From Segatella albensis DSM 11370 = JCM 12258 (GTDB lineage: Bacteria > Bacteroidota > Bacteroidia > Bacteroidales > Bacteroidaceae): a DNA stretch of 40,617 nt. A model generated the notes under the pieces. It worked only from the letters and a program-made list of their open reading frames with translations, was not told where the DNA came from and did no database searches. Below, one piece after another: positions 24,801 to 33,778 of this stretch (the stretch's first letter is position 1; each line of letters opens with the position of its first letter). Position numbers and translations under genes: made by a program. The stretch spans positions 1 through 40,617 of the forward strand of contig NZ_AUFP01000017.1 of the NCBI RefSeq assembly GCF_000426565.1, read 5' to 3'.

Positions 24801-25829
24801 GCGCGCCGACTTGTGCGTCGACATGGTGGAAAACTTACCTTTGTAAGTGAGGAGGGTAGAGGTACTACTTTTACGTTGGTGCTTCCGTTAGGTAATGAAC
24901 ATCTAAGGAAATATATATCAGAAAATCCTGTTGCTTCTCCTTCAAAGGGTGTTCGTGATGAAGGGTCACTTGCACAGACAGCCTTCCAAGTTCTTCTTGA
25001 GACGGAAAAGAAAACGAAACCTTCCACAACATTGTTATTTGTTGATGACAATGATGAGTTGCGTACCTATATTCGTCTTTCGTTCTCAGACTATTATCAT
25101 GTGATAGATGTGGCAAGTGCCGAGGAGGCCTTGGAATATCTAAAGGGTGGTGGACTCTGTGATTTCGTAGTAAGTGATGTGATGATGCCTGGTATGCAGG
25201 GCGATGAACTGTGCAGAATTATTAAGAGTAATAAAGAGACTTCTTGGTTGCCTGTTATATTGCTTACGGCAAAAACCGGTAGAGACTCAATCATTGAAGG
25301 TTTGGGGGTTGGCGCAGATGATTTCATTACGAAACCTTTTGACACAGAAATTCTTCGAACCAAGATTAATAGTATACTTGCTAATCGTTTGCGATTGAGC
25401 CAATACTATCTTGGTCGTTCGATAGGAATTGTTAAGGAAGGCTCAACAGATTCTAAGTCTGATACGCAGTCGGTTGTGGAACAAAACGAAGAACAACCGT
25501 CCAAGGTACTTGATGTTGATGACCAAGAGTTTATCGACAAGGCCACACGTATTGTTTTGGATAATCTTTCTGATGCAGATTTCAATATCGACCAGTTATG
25601 TGCCGAGATGGCTATGAGTCGTACGCTCTTTTATGGACGATTGAAATCGCTTACTTCTCAAGCACCACAAGAGTTTATTCGTCTGATAAAATTGGAACGT
25701 GCTGCGATACTTTTGAAACAAGGTAATAGTGTTTTAGATGTGTCTGTAAGAACTGGTTTTGTGAATGTTAAATACTTTAGTACCTTGTTTAAGAAACATT
25801 TTGGTGTATCGCCGAGTAAGTGTAAGTAA
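21825..25829 (+). CDS. hybrid two-component system sensor/regulator (HTCS)
   Basis: 1334 residues, one-protein signal transduction typical of Bacteroidetes PULs. Order: signal peptide or N-terminal anchor (to ~27); periplasmic two-bladed-propeller-type Reg_prop repeats (about 40-660, with recurring W-GT--GV and IYTLANDGRGRIVV-like blades); Y_Y_Y domain (about 690-765); one transmembrane helix (about 768-790); HisKA with the phosphoacceptor His810 in AHDIRTPLSLI; HATPase (FQNLISNAVKYTPEGG, DNGIGIP, GSGLGLMLARRL); receiver domain (about 1065-1185) with phospho-Asp1118 in VSDVMMPGM; AraC-type HTH (about 1250-1334, ending FKKHFGVSPSKCK). It should sense an oligosaccharide and activate the downstream susC-like operon. 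A long hairpin follows the stop. Confidence 0.96.
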   Translation: MKHGIIYIIRCMMVIVGILFSMISSAQLPIDRHMFMLSNLSTKEGLSSNRVFGIVQDHDGAIWIGTKMGVDRYNGYMVRNYVVSEKSRISDASGHSSNVAIAPNGLIFAYDNKGHISKYNPYIDRFEELYNMQNELSRWVSLNHLLVNADGSMLMAMTQGLYFMSKEGKGHWIVKNVPIECIVNSKVGYLAGTENGIVLVKDVAQSKYRLVVSHCQVQSMYLNPLSHLVWVGTFHEGVKVFDVNTWRQLPMPALATLPTNPVRSISPLDNYTMLFGIDGAGVYAGDMMGKTVWPLFDADDKTGSALHGNGVYSICRDSFGNIWIGSYSGGVDMAMPTGNVLTIIRHEYLNQQSLLNNSVNAVIQSPDGLMYFATDRGISVYDARTHSWRHGLYNKVALSLTRTANGQVLVGTYGDGVYAVSPSGDSHKVYSAANGKLKTDYVFSLFTDRQGRVWIGCLDGDLVCMEGDKAHYYPISQVQVITQISNGNIAVGTSNGFYIVNQSTGKTQLYFTDAEAPHIDRNNFVQSLLFADDQHVWIGSDGGGMYYYNLKTRKAINLTTANGLPSNTIYTLANDGRGRIVVSTDHGLALVYPKSHEVVNINYVNGLEREYKRMSLWHMLDGRIVVGSNDGAVIIDPRRIDRLSYRAPLRFTQIEVSGIDPEDIDEVNEDIYKMVADSDVILSHRQNTFLVHFESINFKYQHDILYSYQLDGFDKQWSVPSNSQTARYVNLPPGHYILHVRALSHNDGRIISQHSIEITVREPWYNTWWMWIFYLLVFGAFIHFVWVYYKERLQRRYFDEKINFFIHTAHDIRTPLSLILAPLSDIAKDQELSQRSRYFLDIARNNGNKLLTMITQLLDFQKSDNQDGVMYVQELHVKRLLYAQKAKFQLVADQKDIDIQISDCPENLTVWMDASMADKIFQNLISNAVKYTPEGGKVVISTSVSSDHISFKIADNGIGIPKAAQHHIFQNFYRAENAVNSKVAGSGLGLMLARRLVRRHGGKLTFVSEEGRGTTFTLVLPLGNEHLRKYISENPVASPSKGVRDEGSLAQTAFQVLLETEKKTKPSTTLLFVDDNDELRTYIRLSFSDYYHVIDVASAEEALEYLKGGGLCDFVVSDVMMPGMQGDELCRIIKSNKETSWLPVILLTAKTGRDSIIEGLGVGADDFITKPFDTEILRTKINSILANRLRLSQYYLGRSIGIVKEGSTDSKSDTQSVVEQNEEQPSKVLDVDDQEFIDKATRIVLDNLSDADFNIDQLCAEMAMSRTLFYGRLKSLTSQAPQEFIRLIKLERAAILLKQGNSVLDVSVRTGFVNVKYFSTLFKKHFGVSPSKCK

Positions 25830-25864
25830 TTGGTTGATAATCAAATAGTTATAAGTATGTTGAT

Positions 25865-25917
25865 AAAGGTTTTAAAACTATACGATGTGTATATATGATA
25901 GTTTTGAAACCTTTTCT
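25865..25917 (+). terminator. terminator after the HTCS gene
   Basis: AAAGGTTTTAAAACTAT (25865-25881) pairs with ATAGTTTTGAAACCTTT (25898-25914), 17 bp with one wobble, 16-nt loop, then TTCTG. Its length and position upstream of susC leave open a second use as a regulator operator. Confidence 0.7.
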
Positions 25918-25952
25918 GTTTGCATTCAAACCTTCGTTTTACCTCTTTTAAC

Positions 25953-25960
25953 TATTTTTG
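25953..25960 (+). promoter_or_regulatory. -7 box of the susC-susD-SGBP operon
   Basis: TATTTTTG followed by CCACG, 95 nt before the susC ATG. No good -33 TTTG at normal distance, as expected for a promoter needing an activator. Confidence 0.45.
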
Positions 25961-26055
25961 CCACGTGATTAAAAGTAAATGAGGAATTCGACAAAACCTA
26001 ATTTGAGGGAAAATAGTTAAAACGTTAAATACTTTATCAAAACCTAAATATAGAA

Positions 26056-29000
26056 ATGAAGACAAACAATCGAAAAGTTGTTTTTATGCTTGCGGCTACA
26101 GCTTTAGCTCTTCCTGCAAGTGTACAACAAATCATGGCAGCTAATACTCCTGGTGTTGCTGTCGTTCAACAATCTTCAGAAATTACCGGAACAGTTACAG
26201 ATGGAACCGAACCTATTATCGGTGCCAGTGTAAAGGTTAAAGGTAAAAGTATGGGAGTTATTACCGATATTGATGGAAATTTCAAGATTGATGTTAAACC
26301 TGGTACAGAACTTGTTATTAGCTATGTCGGATTTAAAGACAAGGTTGTTAAGGCTAACAATAACATGAAAATTACCCTAGTAGAGGATAAGAAAGTTCTT
26401 GACGAAGTTGTCGTTACAGCTCTTGGCATCAAGCGTGATCGTAAGGCTCTTGGTTACGGTCTGAGCGAGGTAAAAGGAGAAGAACTAACCAAAGCTAAGG
26501 AAACTAATGTCATCAACTCTCTTTCTGGTAAGGTAGCTGGTTTGGTCGTACAGAATACAGCTGGTGGTGCATCTGGTTCTACCCGTGTTCTTCTTCGTGG
26601 TAATACCGAGATGACAGGTAATAACCAACCACTTTATGTTATTGATGGTGTGCCATTGGATAACACAAACTTTGGTAGCGCTGGTCAGTCAGGTGGATAT
26701 GACCTTGGTGATGGTATTTCTGCTATCAACCCAGATGATATCGAGACTATGACCGTATTGAAAGGTCCTGCTGCATCTGCACTTTATGGATCTCGCGCTT
26801 CTCATGGTGTAATCCTTATCACGACAAAGAAAGCTTCTAAGGATAAAGTAAGCGTTGAATATAATGGTTCTTTTACCGTTGATACTCAGTTGGCTAAGTG
26901 GGATAATATTCAGCAGGTATATGGTATGGGTAACAAGGGCCAGTATCTTGAGACAACAACGTCAGGTACTAATATGAGTTGGGGACCAAAAGCTGATGAT
27001 TATATGGTAACCTACTTTGATGGTGTTGCTCGTCCGTTCCAAATCTATAAAGATAACACATCAAACTTCTTCCGTACAGGTCTTACAGCGCAGAATACAG
27101 CAGTACTTTCTGCAAGTTCTGGTAAGACAGGTATGCGTTTCTCTGTTACCGATATGCGTAACAAAGACATCTTACCTAATACAAATATGAGTCGTGACAA
27201 CTTCAACCTTCGTGTGAATACATCTGATGGTCCCGTTGATTTCGACTTTACCGCTAACTATACACGTGAGGATGTGAAGAACCGTCCCGCTTTGGGTGAT
27301 TCTCAGAGTAATGTTGGTAAGAACCTGATGACTCTTGCTAGTACATATAATCAGGCTTGGCTTGCCCACTACCAGAATGAGGATGGAACCTATGCTAACT
27401 GGAATGGTCTTGACCAGTATAACAAGAATCCATATTGGGATCTTTACAAAAATAGTAATAATTCTAAGAAGGATGTATTCCGCTTCACTGGTAAGGCAAC
27501 ATGGAACATTACAAAGGAATTGAAGATGCAAGGTACCATCGGTACAGACATCAACAAGATGACATTTAATGATTTCATCGCAAGAACAACTCCTGGTAAC
27601 GCAGCTGGTTCGCTTACACAGAATATTTATAATAACCGTACGGTAAATGCAGAGCTGTTGATGTTGTACAATCATTCTTGGGGCGATTTCGATTTGAATG
27701 CAACTCTTGGTGGTAACCTCTTTAAGGTAAACAATGAGACAACTTGCATCGTAGGTCGTAACCAGCAGATGGATAATCTTCAGACTATTGAAAATTATTC
27801 TGAGCAGCATATTACACCTAGTACATATAATAAGCAGATTAATTCTGTTTATGGTAGCGCAAGTTTGGGTTACAAGCATATCTACTACTTGGAGGGAACA
27901 CTTCGTTCTGATAAGTCATCTACACTTCCTTTAAACAATAATACTTATGTATATCCTTCTGTATCAGGTAGTGTAGTATTCTCTGAGTTCCTCAAAAGTA
28001 AGAAGATTATCAATTTTGGTAAGTTCCGTGCATCATGGGCTCAGGTAGGTAGCGATACCGATCCATATCAGCTCGCTTTGAACTATGCTAATGCTAAGTA
28101 TAGCTATCCTGGTTATACTATTGGTATGATCAACAACTATACACAGCCTAATAAGGATTTGAAGCCAACAATGACCAGCAGTTATGAACTCGGTCTTGAG
28201 ATGAAGTTCTTCAACTATCGTATGGGTTTGGATGTAACCTATTACAACCAGAACTCTCGCGATCAGATCATCCGTTTGGCATCTTCATCAGCCAGTGGTT
28301 ATCCAAATCGTCTGATCAATGCTGGTGAGATTCAGAATAAAGGTATCGAAGTTGCCCTCAACGGTCGACTGATTCAGGCAAAGGATTTCGCTTGGGATAT
28401 GGGTGTTAACTTCTCTAAGAACGTGAACAAGGTAAAGAAACTTGTTGACGGTATGGACTATTTCGAACTTGAGAAGGCTACTTGGTGTGGCGTCAGCGTA
28501 GGTGCTGAGGTTGGTCAGAACTATGGTAGTATCATCGGTAAAGACTTTAAGCGTACAGAAGATGGTCAGGTAATCATTAATGCCAAGACAGGTCTTCCTG
28601 AGGTTGCAGATGGTACCCACACACTAGGTAACGCATCTTGGGACTGGACAGGTGGTATGTATCATACCTTTACATATAAGAACTTCCGCCTTTCTGCATC
28701 ATTCGATGTTAAGGTAGGTGCTGACTTATTCTCTATGTCAATGCGTTCTGCATTCCAGACAGGTAAGGCTAAGGAAACATTGGAAGGTCGTGCTGAGTGG
28801 TATGCTTCTGAGGAGGCTCGTATGGCAGCAGGTAAGACTATCGATGAGTGGCGTGCATCAGGAAACGCTAGAGGTTACATCGTACCAGGTGTTATCGCTA
28901 CCACAACAAGTGATGGCAAGACAGTTTATGAGAAGAATACAATCCCTGTAAACCCAGAGTCATATTGGACAAGTGCTGCCGACAATGCACCTTCTATGTT

Positions 29001-29247
29001 CATCTATGATAACTCTTACATTAAATGTCGTGAGATTACTTTCGGTTATGAGTTCCCTAAGCAGATGCTTGGTAACTTCGTTAAGGGTCTTACTGTTTCA
29101 TTCGTAGCTCGTAACCCATTTATTGTATGGAAGAATATTCCTAACATCGATCCAGATTCAGGTTATAATACATCTGGTCTTGGCCTTGAGTATGGTTCAT
29201 TGCCATCTCGCCGTAGCTACGGTCTTAATGTTAATCTCAAATTCTAA
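26056..29247 (+). CDS. SusC/RagA-family TonB-dependent outer-membrane transporter
   Basis: 1063 residues. The signal peptide ends near QQIMA (about 28). Residues ~42-115 are the carboxypeptidase-D-like regulatory domain (ITGTVTDGTEPIIGASVKVKG, TDIDGNFKIDV, LVISYVGFKDK). Then the SusC motif VLDEVVVTALGIKRDRKALGY, the plug (about 130-240: LLRGNTEMTGNNQPLYVIDGVPL, INPDDIETMTVLKGPAASALYGSRASHGVILITTKK) and a 22-strand barrel ending in a terminal Phe (LNVNLKF). It imports oligosaccharides together with the SusD-like lipoprotein encoded 17 bp downstream. The nearby HTCS and GH5 suggest a beta-glucan-type ligand; that is inference. Confidence 0.95.
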   Translation: MKTNNRKVVFMLAATALALPASVQQIMAANTPGVAVVQQSSEITGTVTDGTEPIIGASVKVKGKSMGVITDIDGNFKIDVKPGTELVISYVGFKDKVVKANNNMKITLVEDKKVLDEVVVTALGIKRDRKALGYGLSEVKGEELTKAKETNVINSLSGKVAGLVVQNTAGGASGSTRVLLRGNTEMTGNNQPLYVIDGVPLDNTNFGSAGQSGGYDLGDGISAINPDDIETMTVLKGPAASALYGSRASHGVILITTKKASKDKVSVEYNGSFTVDTQLAKWDNIQQVYGMGNKGQYLETTTSGTNMSWGPKADDYMVTYFDGVARPFQIYKDNTSNFFRTGLTAQNTAVLSASSGKTGMRFSVTDMRNKDILPNTNMSRDNFNLRVNTSDGPVDFDFTANYTREDVKNRPALGDSQSNVGKNLMTLASTYNQAWLAHYQNEDGTYANWNGLDQYNKNPYWDLYKNSNNSKKDVFRFTGKATWNITKELKMQGTIGTDINKMTFNDFIARTTPGNAAGSLTQNIYNNRTVNAELLMLYNHSWGDFDLNATLGGNLFKVNNETTCIVGRNQQMDNLQTIENYSEQHITPSTYNKQINSVYGSASLGYKHIYYLEGTLRSDKSSTLPLNNNTYVYPSVSGSVVFSEFLKSKKIINFGKFRASWAQVGSDTDPYQLALNYANAKYSYPGYTIGMINNYTQPNKDLKPTMTSSYELGLEMKFFNYRMGLDVTYYNQNSRDQIIRLASSSASGYPNRLINAGEIQNKGIEVALNGRLIQAKDFAWDMGVNFSKNVNKVKKLVDGMDYFELEKATWCGVSVGAEVGQNYGSIIGKDFKRTEDGQVIINAKTGLPEVADGTHTLGNASWDWTGGMYHTFTYKNFRLSASFDVKVGADLFSMSMRSAFQTGKAKETLEGRAEWYASEEARMAAGKTIDEWRASGNARGYIVPGVIATTTSDGKTVYEKNTIPVNPESYWTSAADNAPSMFIYDNSYIKCREITFGYEFPKQMLGNFVKGLTVSFVARNPFIVWKNIPNIDPDSGYNTSGLGLEYGSLPSRRSYGLNVNLKF

Positions 29248-29264
29248 GTTTTATACTGACAATA

Positions 29265-31034
29265 ATGAAAACGTTCATTAATAAATATATCAAAAAGAGT
29301 GGCTTGTGCCTTGCCTTAGTTCTACCATTGGCAACAGGTTTCATGGCATCATGCTCTGACGAGCATATGGAGATCGTTAATACCGATCCAAGTAAAAGCC
29401 CTATTATCAATCCTAATAGCCAACTCACGACTTGTCTGCTTCAGACTTATGGTGATTTCAGCATGATGGATACTTATCGTAGTTATATTACCGGTTTTAC
29501 ACAGCATTTCGCAGGAGCGTGGAATGTTACTAATTATGCGGGTAGTGTACATGCTCAGGATGACCAGTCTCGTCTTGTATGGGATCGCTTCTATACGGTT
29601 GCTATCAAGAACCTTGTTGATGCTATCAAGAATACAGAGGAGAGTGGAAAACTCAATTTAAATGCTGTTTTACGTATCCATAAGGTATATCTGATGTCTG
29701 TTCTTACTGATATCTATGGAGATATTCCATGTTCAGAGGCAGGTAAGGGTTATACAGAAAGTATTGCTAACCCTAAATACGATAAGCAGCAAGACATCTA
29801 CAACTGGTTCTTCACAGAACTTGATTCTTGTGTAAACCAGTTGGATAAGGGCACTGATCGTATTACTGGTGATGTAACCAACTTTGATGGTGATACAAAG
29901 GCATGGCAGCGTTATGCTAATAGTCTTCGTTTGCGTTTTGCTATGCGTATCTCTGATGTTGAACCAGAGAAGGCTAAGAAGGAATTCGAGAAAGCTCTTA
30001 ACGACGTTCATGGTTATATCGTAAAACCTAGTGAGGATGCTTTTGTAAGATACTCTGATCAGGCTTTCACTCTTTATAAAGGTGCTGAGGAGTACGATTT
30101 CCGTGTAAATGCATTGGGTGAGATCCTTTATGGTCAAGACCCTACATCTCCTACCTACGTAAGTTCTACTTTCGTTAACTTGATGGAGAAGACCGGTGAC
30201 CCACGTATGTATCGTATTTGCCGTCACTATGTTAATCCTAAGCGTAGTGAGATTAAGCCAGACCGTGAAGGCAACCATGATCTTACCGATGATGTCATAG
30301 CTTATTTTAAGCGTAACAATATGAAAGAGCCTGCTTGTAACCCAGGTGCAGCATGGTATACAGATTGGGTAAATGCCCCTAGTCTTTCAGAGATTCCTAC
30401 ACTTGCAAAACTTGTTGAGCAAGATCCAGAAGCAGGTTATAACACGGGTAACTTTGATGTTCGTATGCTTCGTCCGGCACTTAATATTGATTTTGAGATG
30501 CCAGATCGTCCTGGATTCCTCATTACTTCTGCTGAGGTTAACTTCCTCAAGGCCGAAGCTAAGACTAAGGGATGGGCTGTTGCTGGTAGCGCCGAGGCTC
30601 TCTATGAACAGGGTGTAAAAGAGTCAATGGAGATTCTTAACGACTATTATCTCACAAATAGTGAGAAAATCTCAGATGAAGAGATCAACACCTTTATCGC
30701 TGCTAATCCTTTGGGTAGCAACCCTAAGGAGACCATCAATACTCAGGCATGGATTCTTCACATGATGAATCCTTCAGAGGCATGGGCTAACCTTCGTCGT
30801 TCAGACTATCCTGTTATGCAGAATCGTGCGAACTTCAAGACTCATGATGGATTTACTTATGATGATGCAGATCTTTCAACTCCAACACGTTTGAAATATC
30901 CAATGCTTGAGGGTAAGTATAATACCGTCAACTATAATGAAGCTATTCAGCGTCTTGGTGGTACAGACAACTGGCACAAGCGTATGTGGTGGGATGCTAA
31001 CGATGTAAATGTTGATGCTCCTACTAAGAAGTAA
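29265..31034 (+). CDS. SusD/RagB-family glycan-binding lipoprotein
   Basis: 589 residues. Lipobox FMASC places the lipidated Cys at residue 30, followed by SDEHMEIVNTDPSKSP. The helical TPR-like SusD core shows KNLVDAIKNTEE, VYLMSVLTDIYGDIPCSEAG, WQRYANSLRLRFAMRISDVEP and the late LITSAEVNFLKAEAKTKGW, which matches the SusD-like RagB signature. It caps the SusC-like transporter at the cell surface and delivers the glycan. Belongs to the SusD-like_2 subgroup in appearance (DTYRSYITGFTQHFAGAWN). Cotranscribed with the genes on both sides (gaps of 17 and 44 bp). Confidence 0.93.
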   Translation: MKTFINKYIKKSGLCLALVLPLATGFMASCSDEHMEIVNTDPSKSPIINPNSQLTTCLLQTYGDFSMMDTYRSYITGFTQHFAGAWNVTNYAGSVHAQDDQSRLVWDRFYTVAIKNLVDAIKNTEESGKLNLNAVLRIHKVYLMSVLTDIYGDIPCSEAGKGYTESIANPKYDKQQDIYNWFFTELDSCVNQLDKGTDRITGDVTNFDGDTKAWQRYANSLRLRFAMRISDVEPEKAKKEFEKALNDVHGYIVKPSEDAFVRYSDQAFTLYKGAEEYDFRVNALGEILYGQDPTSPTYVSSTFVNLMEKTGDPRMYRICRHYVNPKRSEIKPDREGNHDLTDDVIAYFKRNNMKEPACNPGAAWYTDWVNAPSLSEIPTLAKLVEQDPEAGYNTGNFDVRMLRPALNIDFEMPDRPGFLITSAEVNFLKAEAKTKGWAVAGSAEALYEQGVKESMEILNDYYLTNSEKISDEEINTFIAANPLGSNPKETINTQAWILHMMNPSEAWANLRRSDYPVMQNRANFKTHDGFTYDDADLSTPTRLKYPMLEGKYNTVNYNEAIQRLGGTDNWHKRMWWDANDVNVDAPTKK

Positions 31035-31078
31035 ATCTGCAAATTCGATACAAAATATCAATATTTAAGCGTAGAATT

Positions 31079-32341
31079 ATGAAATTCAATTATATTAAAA
31101 ATACAGCCCGTACATTCGGAATGCTTTTGTTGATGGCTGCCCCAATGTCATTCACCGCATGTTCTTCGAGTGACGAGGCATTCTTTACTGCTGATGAGAA
31201 TGATTCTCCACGAATCCTCAACACAGATATCCCTGAATGGGTGAACGGTGAACCTGCAGTATTGAAGACAATTACCCGTACCGACAATTTCAACTTCAAA
31301 GTGATTGCTACACCTATTCATTATACAACAGTGGATTGGTATCTTGATGGTGAGAAGGTTTTCGAGGGAACAACCATCAATCAGCCTGTAGAAGCAGGTA
31401 CTTATATTCTTAAGATCGTTGCTACTACAACTAAGGGATTGTCTACCTCTCGTACTACTAAACTTGTGGTAAACCCTGCAGAGGGCGATCCAGTATTGAA
31501 TGAGTCTATTACAGAGCGCTTTGTTGCTGCTGGTAAGACTGCTACTATTCATGGTCAGAACCTTGATAAGGTTTCTGGTATCGTCATAGGTGGCAAAGAG
31601 GCACAGAATGTCAAGGTTGATGGCGATGCAATCAGCTTTACCGTTCCTTCAGACCTTAAGGATAGTACTTATCGTGCATCTCTTGTAGGCGCAGACGGTT
31701 TCAAGTATGGTGTCGGTAAATTCAATGTCACATCATCAGTATTAGTAGCTAATGGCGACCTGCGCACAGATAACGGCGTTGTTACCTTAAAAGGTCTTAA
31801 TCTCGACAAGTTAGCTTCTGTTAAGGTTGGTGATACACAGGCAAACATCACCGAGCAGACAGCCACTTCTATTACTTTGAACATTGGTAATTTGGCTGCT
31901 GGCGAGTATGATGTTACAGCCACAACCAAGGATGGTCGTGCAGCATCATTCTATGTAGACAACAAAATGGTCACAAAGGGTCGCCTTACAGTTCTCAGCG
32001 AGAAGATTATCTGGGAGAATGCAGACGGATTTGGTGTCAATTGGAATGTATTCGATCAGGTAAACGGTCAGATTACAGCGGCTGCAAAGGTCGGCATGAA
32101 GATCAAGGTAGGATATGTCCTTAACGACCCTAATGGTGAAAACTATCATCAGATTCGTTTCATGGGTGACTGGGATTTTGTCTTCCCAGAGTACGCAAAC
32201 GACTACAAGCTGAATGGTGCCGTAGGAGAGAAGGGCATTGCAGAGATCACACTCTCTGATAAGGACGTAGATATTATCAAGAATCATGGTTTCCGCATGT
32301 CAGGTTATGGTTATGCGATTACAATGATTTCTTATAAGTAA
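31079..32341 (+). CDS. surface glycan-binding lipoprotein with IPT/TIG domains
   Basis: 420 residues with lipobox SFTAC (Cys28) and an acidic serine stretch after it (SSSDEAFFTADEND), compatible with surface export of lipoproteins. About 45-130 is a PKD/Ig-like domain (VDWYLDGEKVFEG, AGTYILKIVATTTKG). About 140-300 holds two IPT/TIG-like units (AAGKTATIHGQNLDKVSGIVIGG; GVVTLKGLNLDKLASVKVGD). The C-terminal ~115 residues, with IIWENADGFGVNWNVF and YHQIRFMGDWDFVFP, are aromatic-rich and probably the carbohydrate-binding part. It fills the SusE/SGBP-B slot of the PUL as last gene before a strong terminator. Confidence 0.85.
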   Translation: MKFNYIKNTARTFGMLLLMAAPMSFTACSSSDEAFFTADENDSPRILNTDIPEWVNGEPAVLKTITRTDNFNFKVIATPIHYTTVDWYLDGEKVFEGTTINQPVEAGTYILKIVATTTKGLSTSRTTKLVVNPAEGDPVLNESITERFVAAGKTATIHGQNLDKVSGIVIGGKEAQNVKVDGDAISFTVPSDLKDSTYRASLVGADGFKYGVGKFNVTSSVLVANGDLRTDNGVVTLKGLNLDKLASVKVGDTQANITEQTATSITLNIGNLAAGEYDVTATTKDGRAASFYVDNKMVTKGRLTVLSEKIIWENADGFGVNWNVFDQVNGQITAAAKVGMKIKVGYVLNDPNGENYHQIRFMGDWDFVFPEYANDYKLNGAVGEKGIAEITLSDKDVDIIKNHGFRMSGYGYAITMISYK

Positions 32342-32392
32342 GCGTTGTGTTGGTGAGATTATCATCTAATCTTGCCAAACACATCAAATAAC

Positions 32393-32437
32393 AATCGTAC
32401 TACTTCAAGATGAATTCTTGAGTAGTACGATTTTTTT
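32393..32437 (+). terminator. terminator of the susC-susD-SGBP operon
   Basis: AATCGTACTACT (from 32393) pairs perfectly with AGTAGTACGATT, with an inner CAAGA/TCTTG stem, and is followed by seven T. Confidence 0.9.
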
Positions 32438-32472
32438 GTATTTCACAATTCATATATTCACGATATATTTTC

Positions 32473-32500
32473 TTGTAATCCTATTTTTTTTGTACTTTTG
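32473..32500 (+). promoter_or_regulatory. ltaE promoter
   Basis: TTG at 32473-32475 and TACTTTTG at 32493-32500 (TAnnTTTG), 22 nt before the ATG at 32523. It fixes the start: the open frame extends upstream to 32418, but that part lies in the promoter and terminator. Confidence 0.6.
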
Positions 32501-32522
32501 CACCAATTATAAGAGAAACATT

Positions 32523-33557
32523 ATGATATCGTTTGAAAGTGATTACAACAATGGCGTAGAGCCTGCGATTTTAAGAAGACTCATAGAAACCAACAATGAC
32601 AAAACTAGTGGATATGGATTTGATCCCTATTGCGAGCAGGCAAAAGCGAAAATTAAGAGAGCATGTGAACTCGAAGAAGCAGACATTTTCTTCCTTGTAG
32701 GAGGTACGCAAACCAATAGTACGGTCATAGATTCGCTATTGTGTAACTATGAGGGAGTAATTTGTGTAGATACGGGTCATATCAATGTTCACGAGGCAGG
32801 AGCCATAGAAGCTTTTAGTCACAAGGTCATCGCATTACCAAGTGCTGATGGCAAGTTGAAAGCCGACCAACTCGAGAAATATATGGCAGCCTTTACAGTC
32901 GATGAGAGTAGTCGTCACATGGTACAGCCAGGAATGGTGTACATCACTTTCCCTACAGAACTTGGCGGATTGTATACCAAGCAAGAAATTGCCGATATCT
33001 ATGATGTGTGTCGTAAGTATTCCCTTTATCTCTATATCGATGGAGCCCGTCTAGGCTATGCGTTAGCTTCAGATAAGTGTGACGTAACCTTACCATTCCT
33101 TGCAAAGCATTGCGATGTCTTCTATATTGGAGGAACCAAGGTAGGGGCGATGTTTGGAGAAGCTGTAGTCTATACGAACACCCGCGCACCGAAGCGACTT
33201 TTTACCATTGTGAAGAACCACGGCGCATTACTTGCCAAAGGGCGCATGCTTGGTATCCAGTTTGATACATTGTTTAGCGACGATCTTTATTTCCGTATAT
33301 CCCGTCACGCCATGCAGATGGCCATGAAGCTTAAGGCAGTCTTTGAACATCACGGATTCCGTATGGGTATAGATTCACCTACCAATCAACAGTTTGTTAT
33401 ACTAAGTCCGGAACAGAAAAAGATATTGATGCAAAAGATAGCCTTTGAAGTTTGGGAACCGATCAATGAGAACGAGATACTTTGTCGATTCGTTACCAGT
33501 TGGGCTACAACCGAAGAAGATATCAAAGCACTCGATGAAGCATTAAGTAATATTTGA
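32523..33557 (+). CDS. ltaE: low-specificity L-threonine aldolase
   Basis: 344 residues from the ATG at 32523. PLP fold-type I enzyme that cleaves threonine to glycine and acetaldehyde. Family segments: FESDYNNGVEPAILRRL, YGFDPYCEQAK, FLVGGTQTNSTVID, VDTGHINVHEAGAIEA, ITFPTELGGLYTKQEI, the PLP-contacting LYIDGARLGYAL, and the Schiff-base Lys206 in YIGGTKVGAMFGEAVV. The upstream in-frame extension (35 residues, hydrophobic) is noncoding. It is monocistronic. Glycine from this reaction feeds one-carbon metabolism, as does fhs 12 kb away, but no operon links them. Confidence 0.92.
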   Translation: MISFESDYNNGVEPAILRRLIETNNDKTSGYGFDPYCEQAKAKIKRACELEEADIFFLVGGTQTNSTVIDSLLCNYEGVICVDTGHINVHEAGAIEAFSHKVIALPSADGKLKADQLEKYMAAFTVDESSRHMVQPGMVYITFPTELGGLYTKQEIADIYDVCRKYSLYLYIDGARLGYALASDKCDVTLPFLAKHCDVFYIGGTKVGAMFGEAVVYTNTRAPKRLFTIVKNHGALLAKGRMLGIQFDTLFSDDLYFRISRHAMQMAMKLKAVFEHHGFRMGIDSPTNQQFVILSPEQKKILMQKIAFEVWEPINENEILCRFVTSWATTEEDIKALDEALSNI

Positions 33558-33613
33558 AATTTACCAGAATGATTGTATGGTTATCATTTAGCCATACATA
33601 TATAATCATGTTG

Positions 33614-33662
33614 ATTTACGAAGTTAACTATGCATCTTTAAGTAGTTGGCTTCGTAAATTTA
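33614..33662 (+). terminator. terminator of ltaE
   Basis: ATTTACGAAGTTAACTA (33614-33630) pairs with TAGTTGGCTTCGTAAAT (33643-33659), 17 bp with two wobbles, then TTATTTAG. Confidence 0.75.
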
Positions 33663-33681
33663 TTTAGTTCATACATATAAA

Positions 33682-33718
33682 AGAAGAGGACCGTATCCTC
33701 ACAACACAGTCCTCTTTA
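33682..33718 (-). terminator. terminator of the second susCD operon
   Basis: AAGAGGAC (33684-33691) pairs with GTCCTCTT (33709-33716); on the minus strand it lies about 60 nt beyond the SusD stop. Confidence 0.55.
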
Positions 33719-33778
33719 CAGTTTTGACTTTTTTTGCTCGATAGCAAAAAGTAACTATGAATGTATTTTAATTTCCCA

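Noticed and set aside
27172..27879. 235-aa minus-strand frame within susC
   Set aside because: Antisense shadow of the transporter gene; Cys- and Ile-rich composition typical of reversed coding DNA.
32418..32522. N-terminal extension of threonine aldolase
   Set aside because: The extra 35 hydrophobic residues would be encoded by terminator and promoter DNA; family proteins start near MISFESDY.
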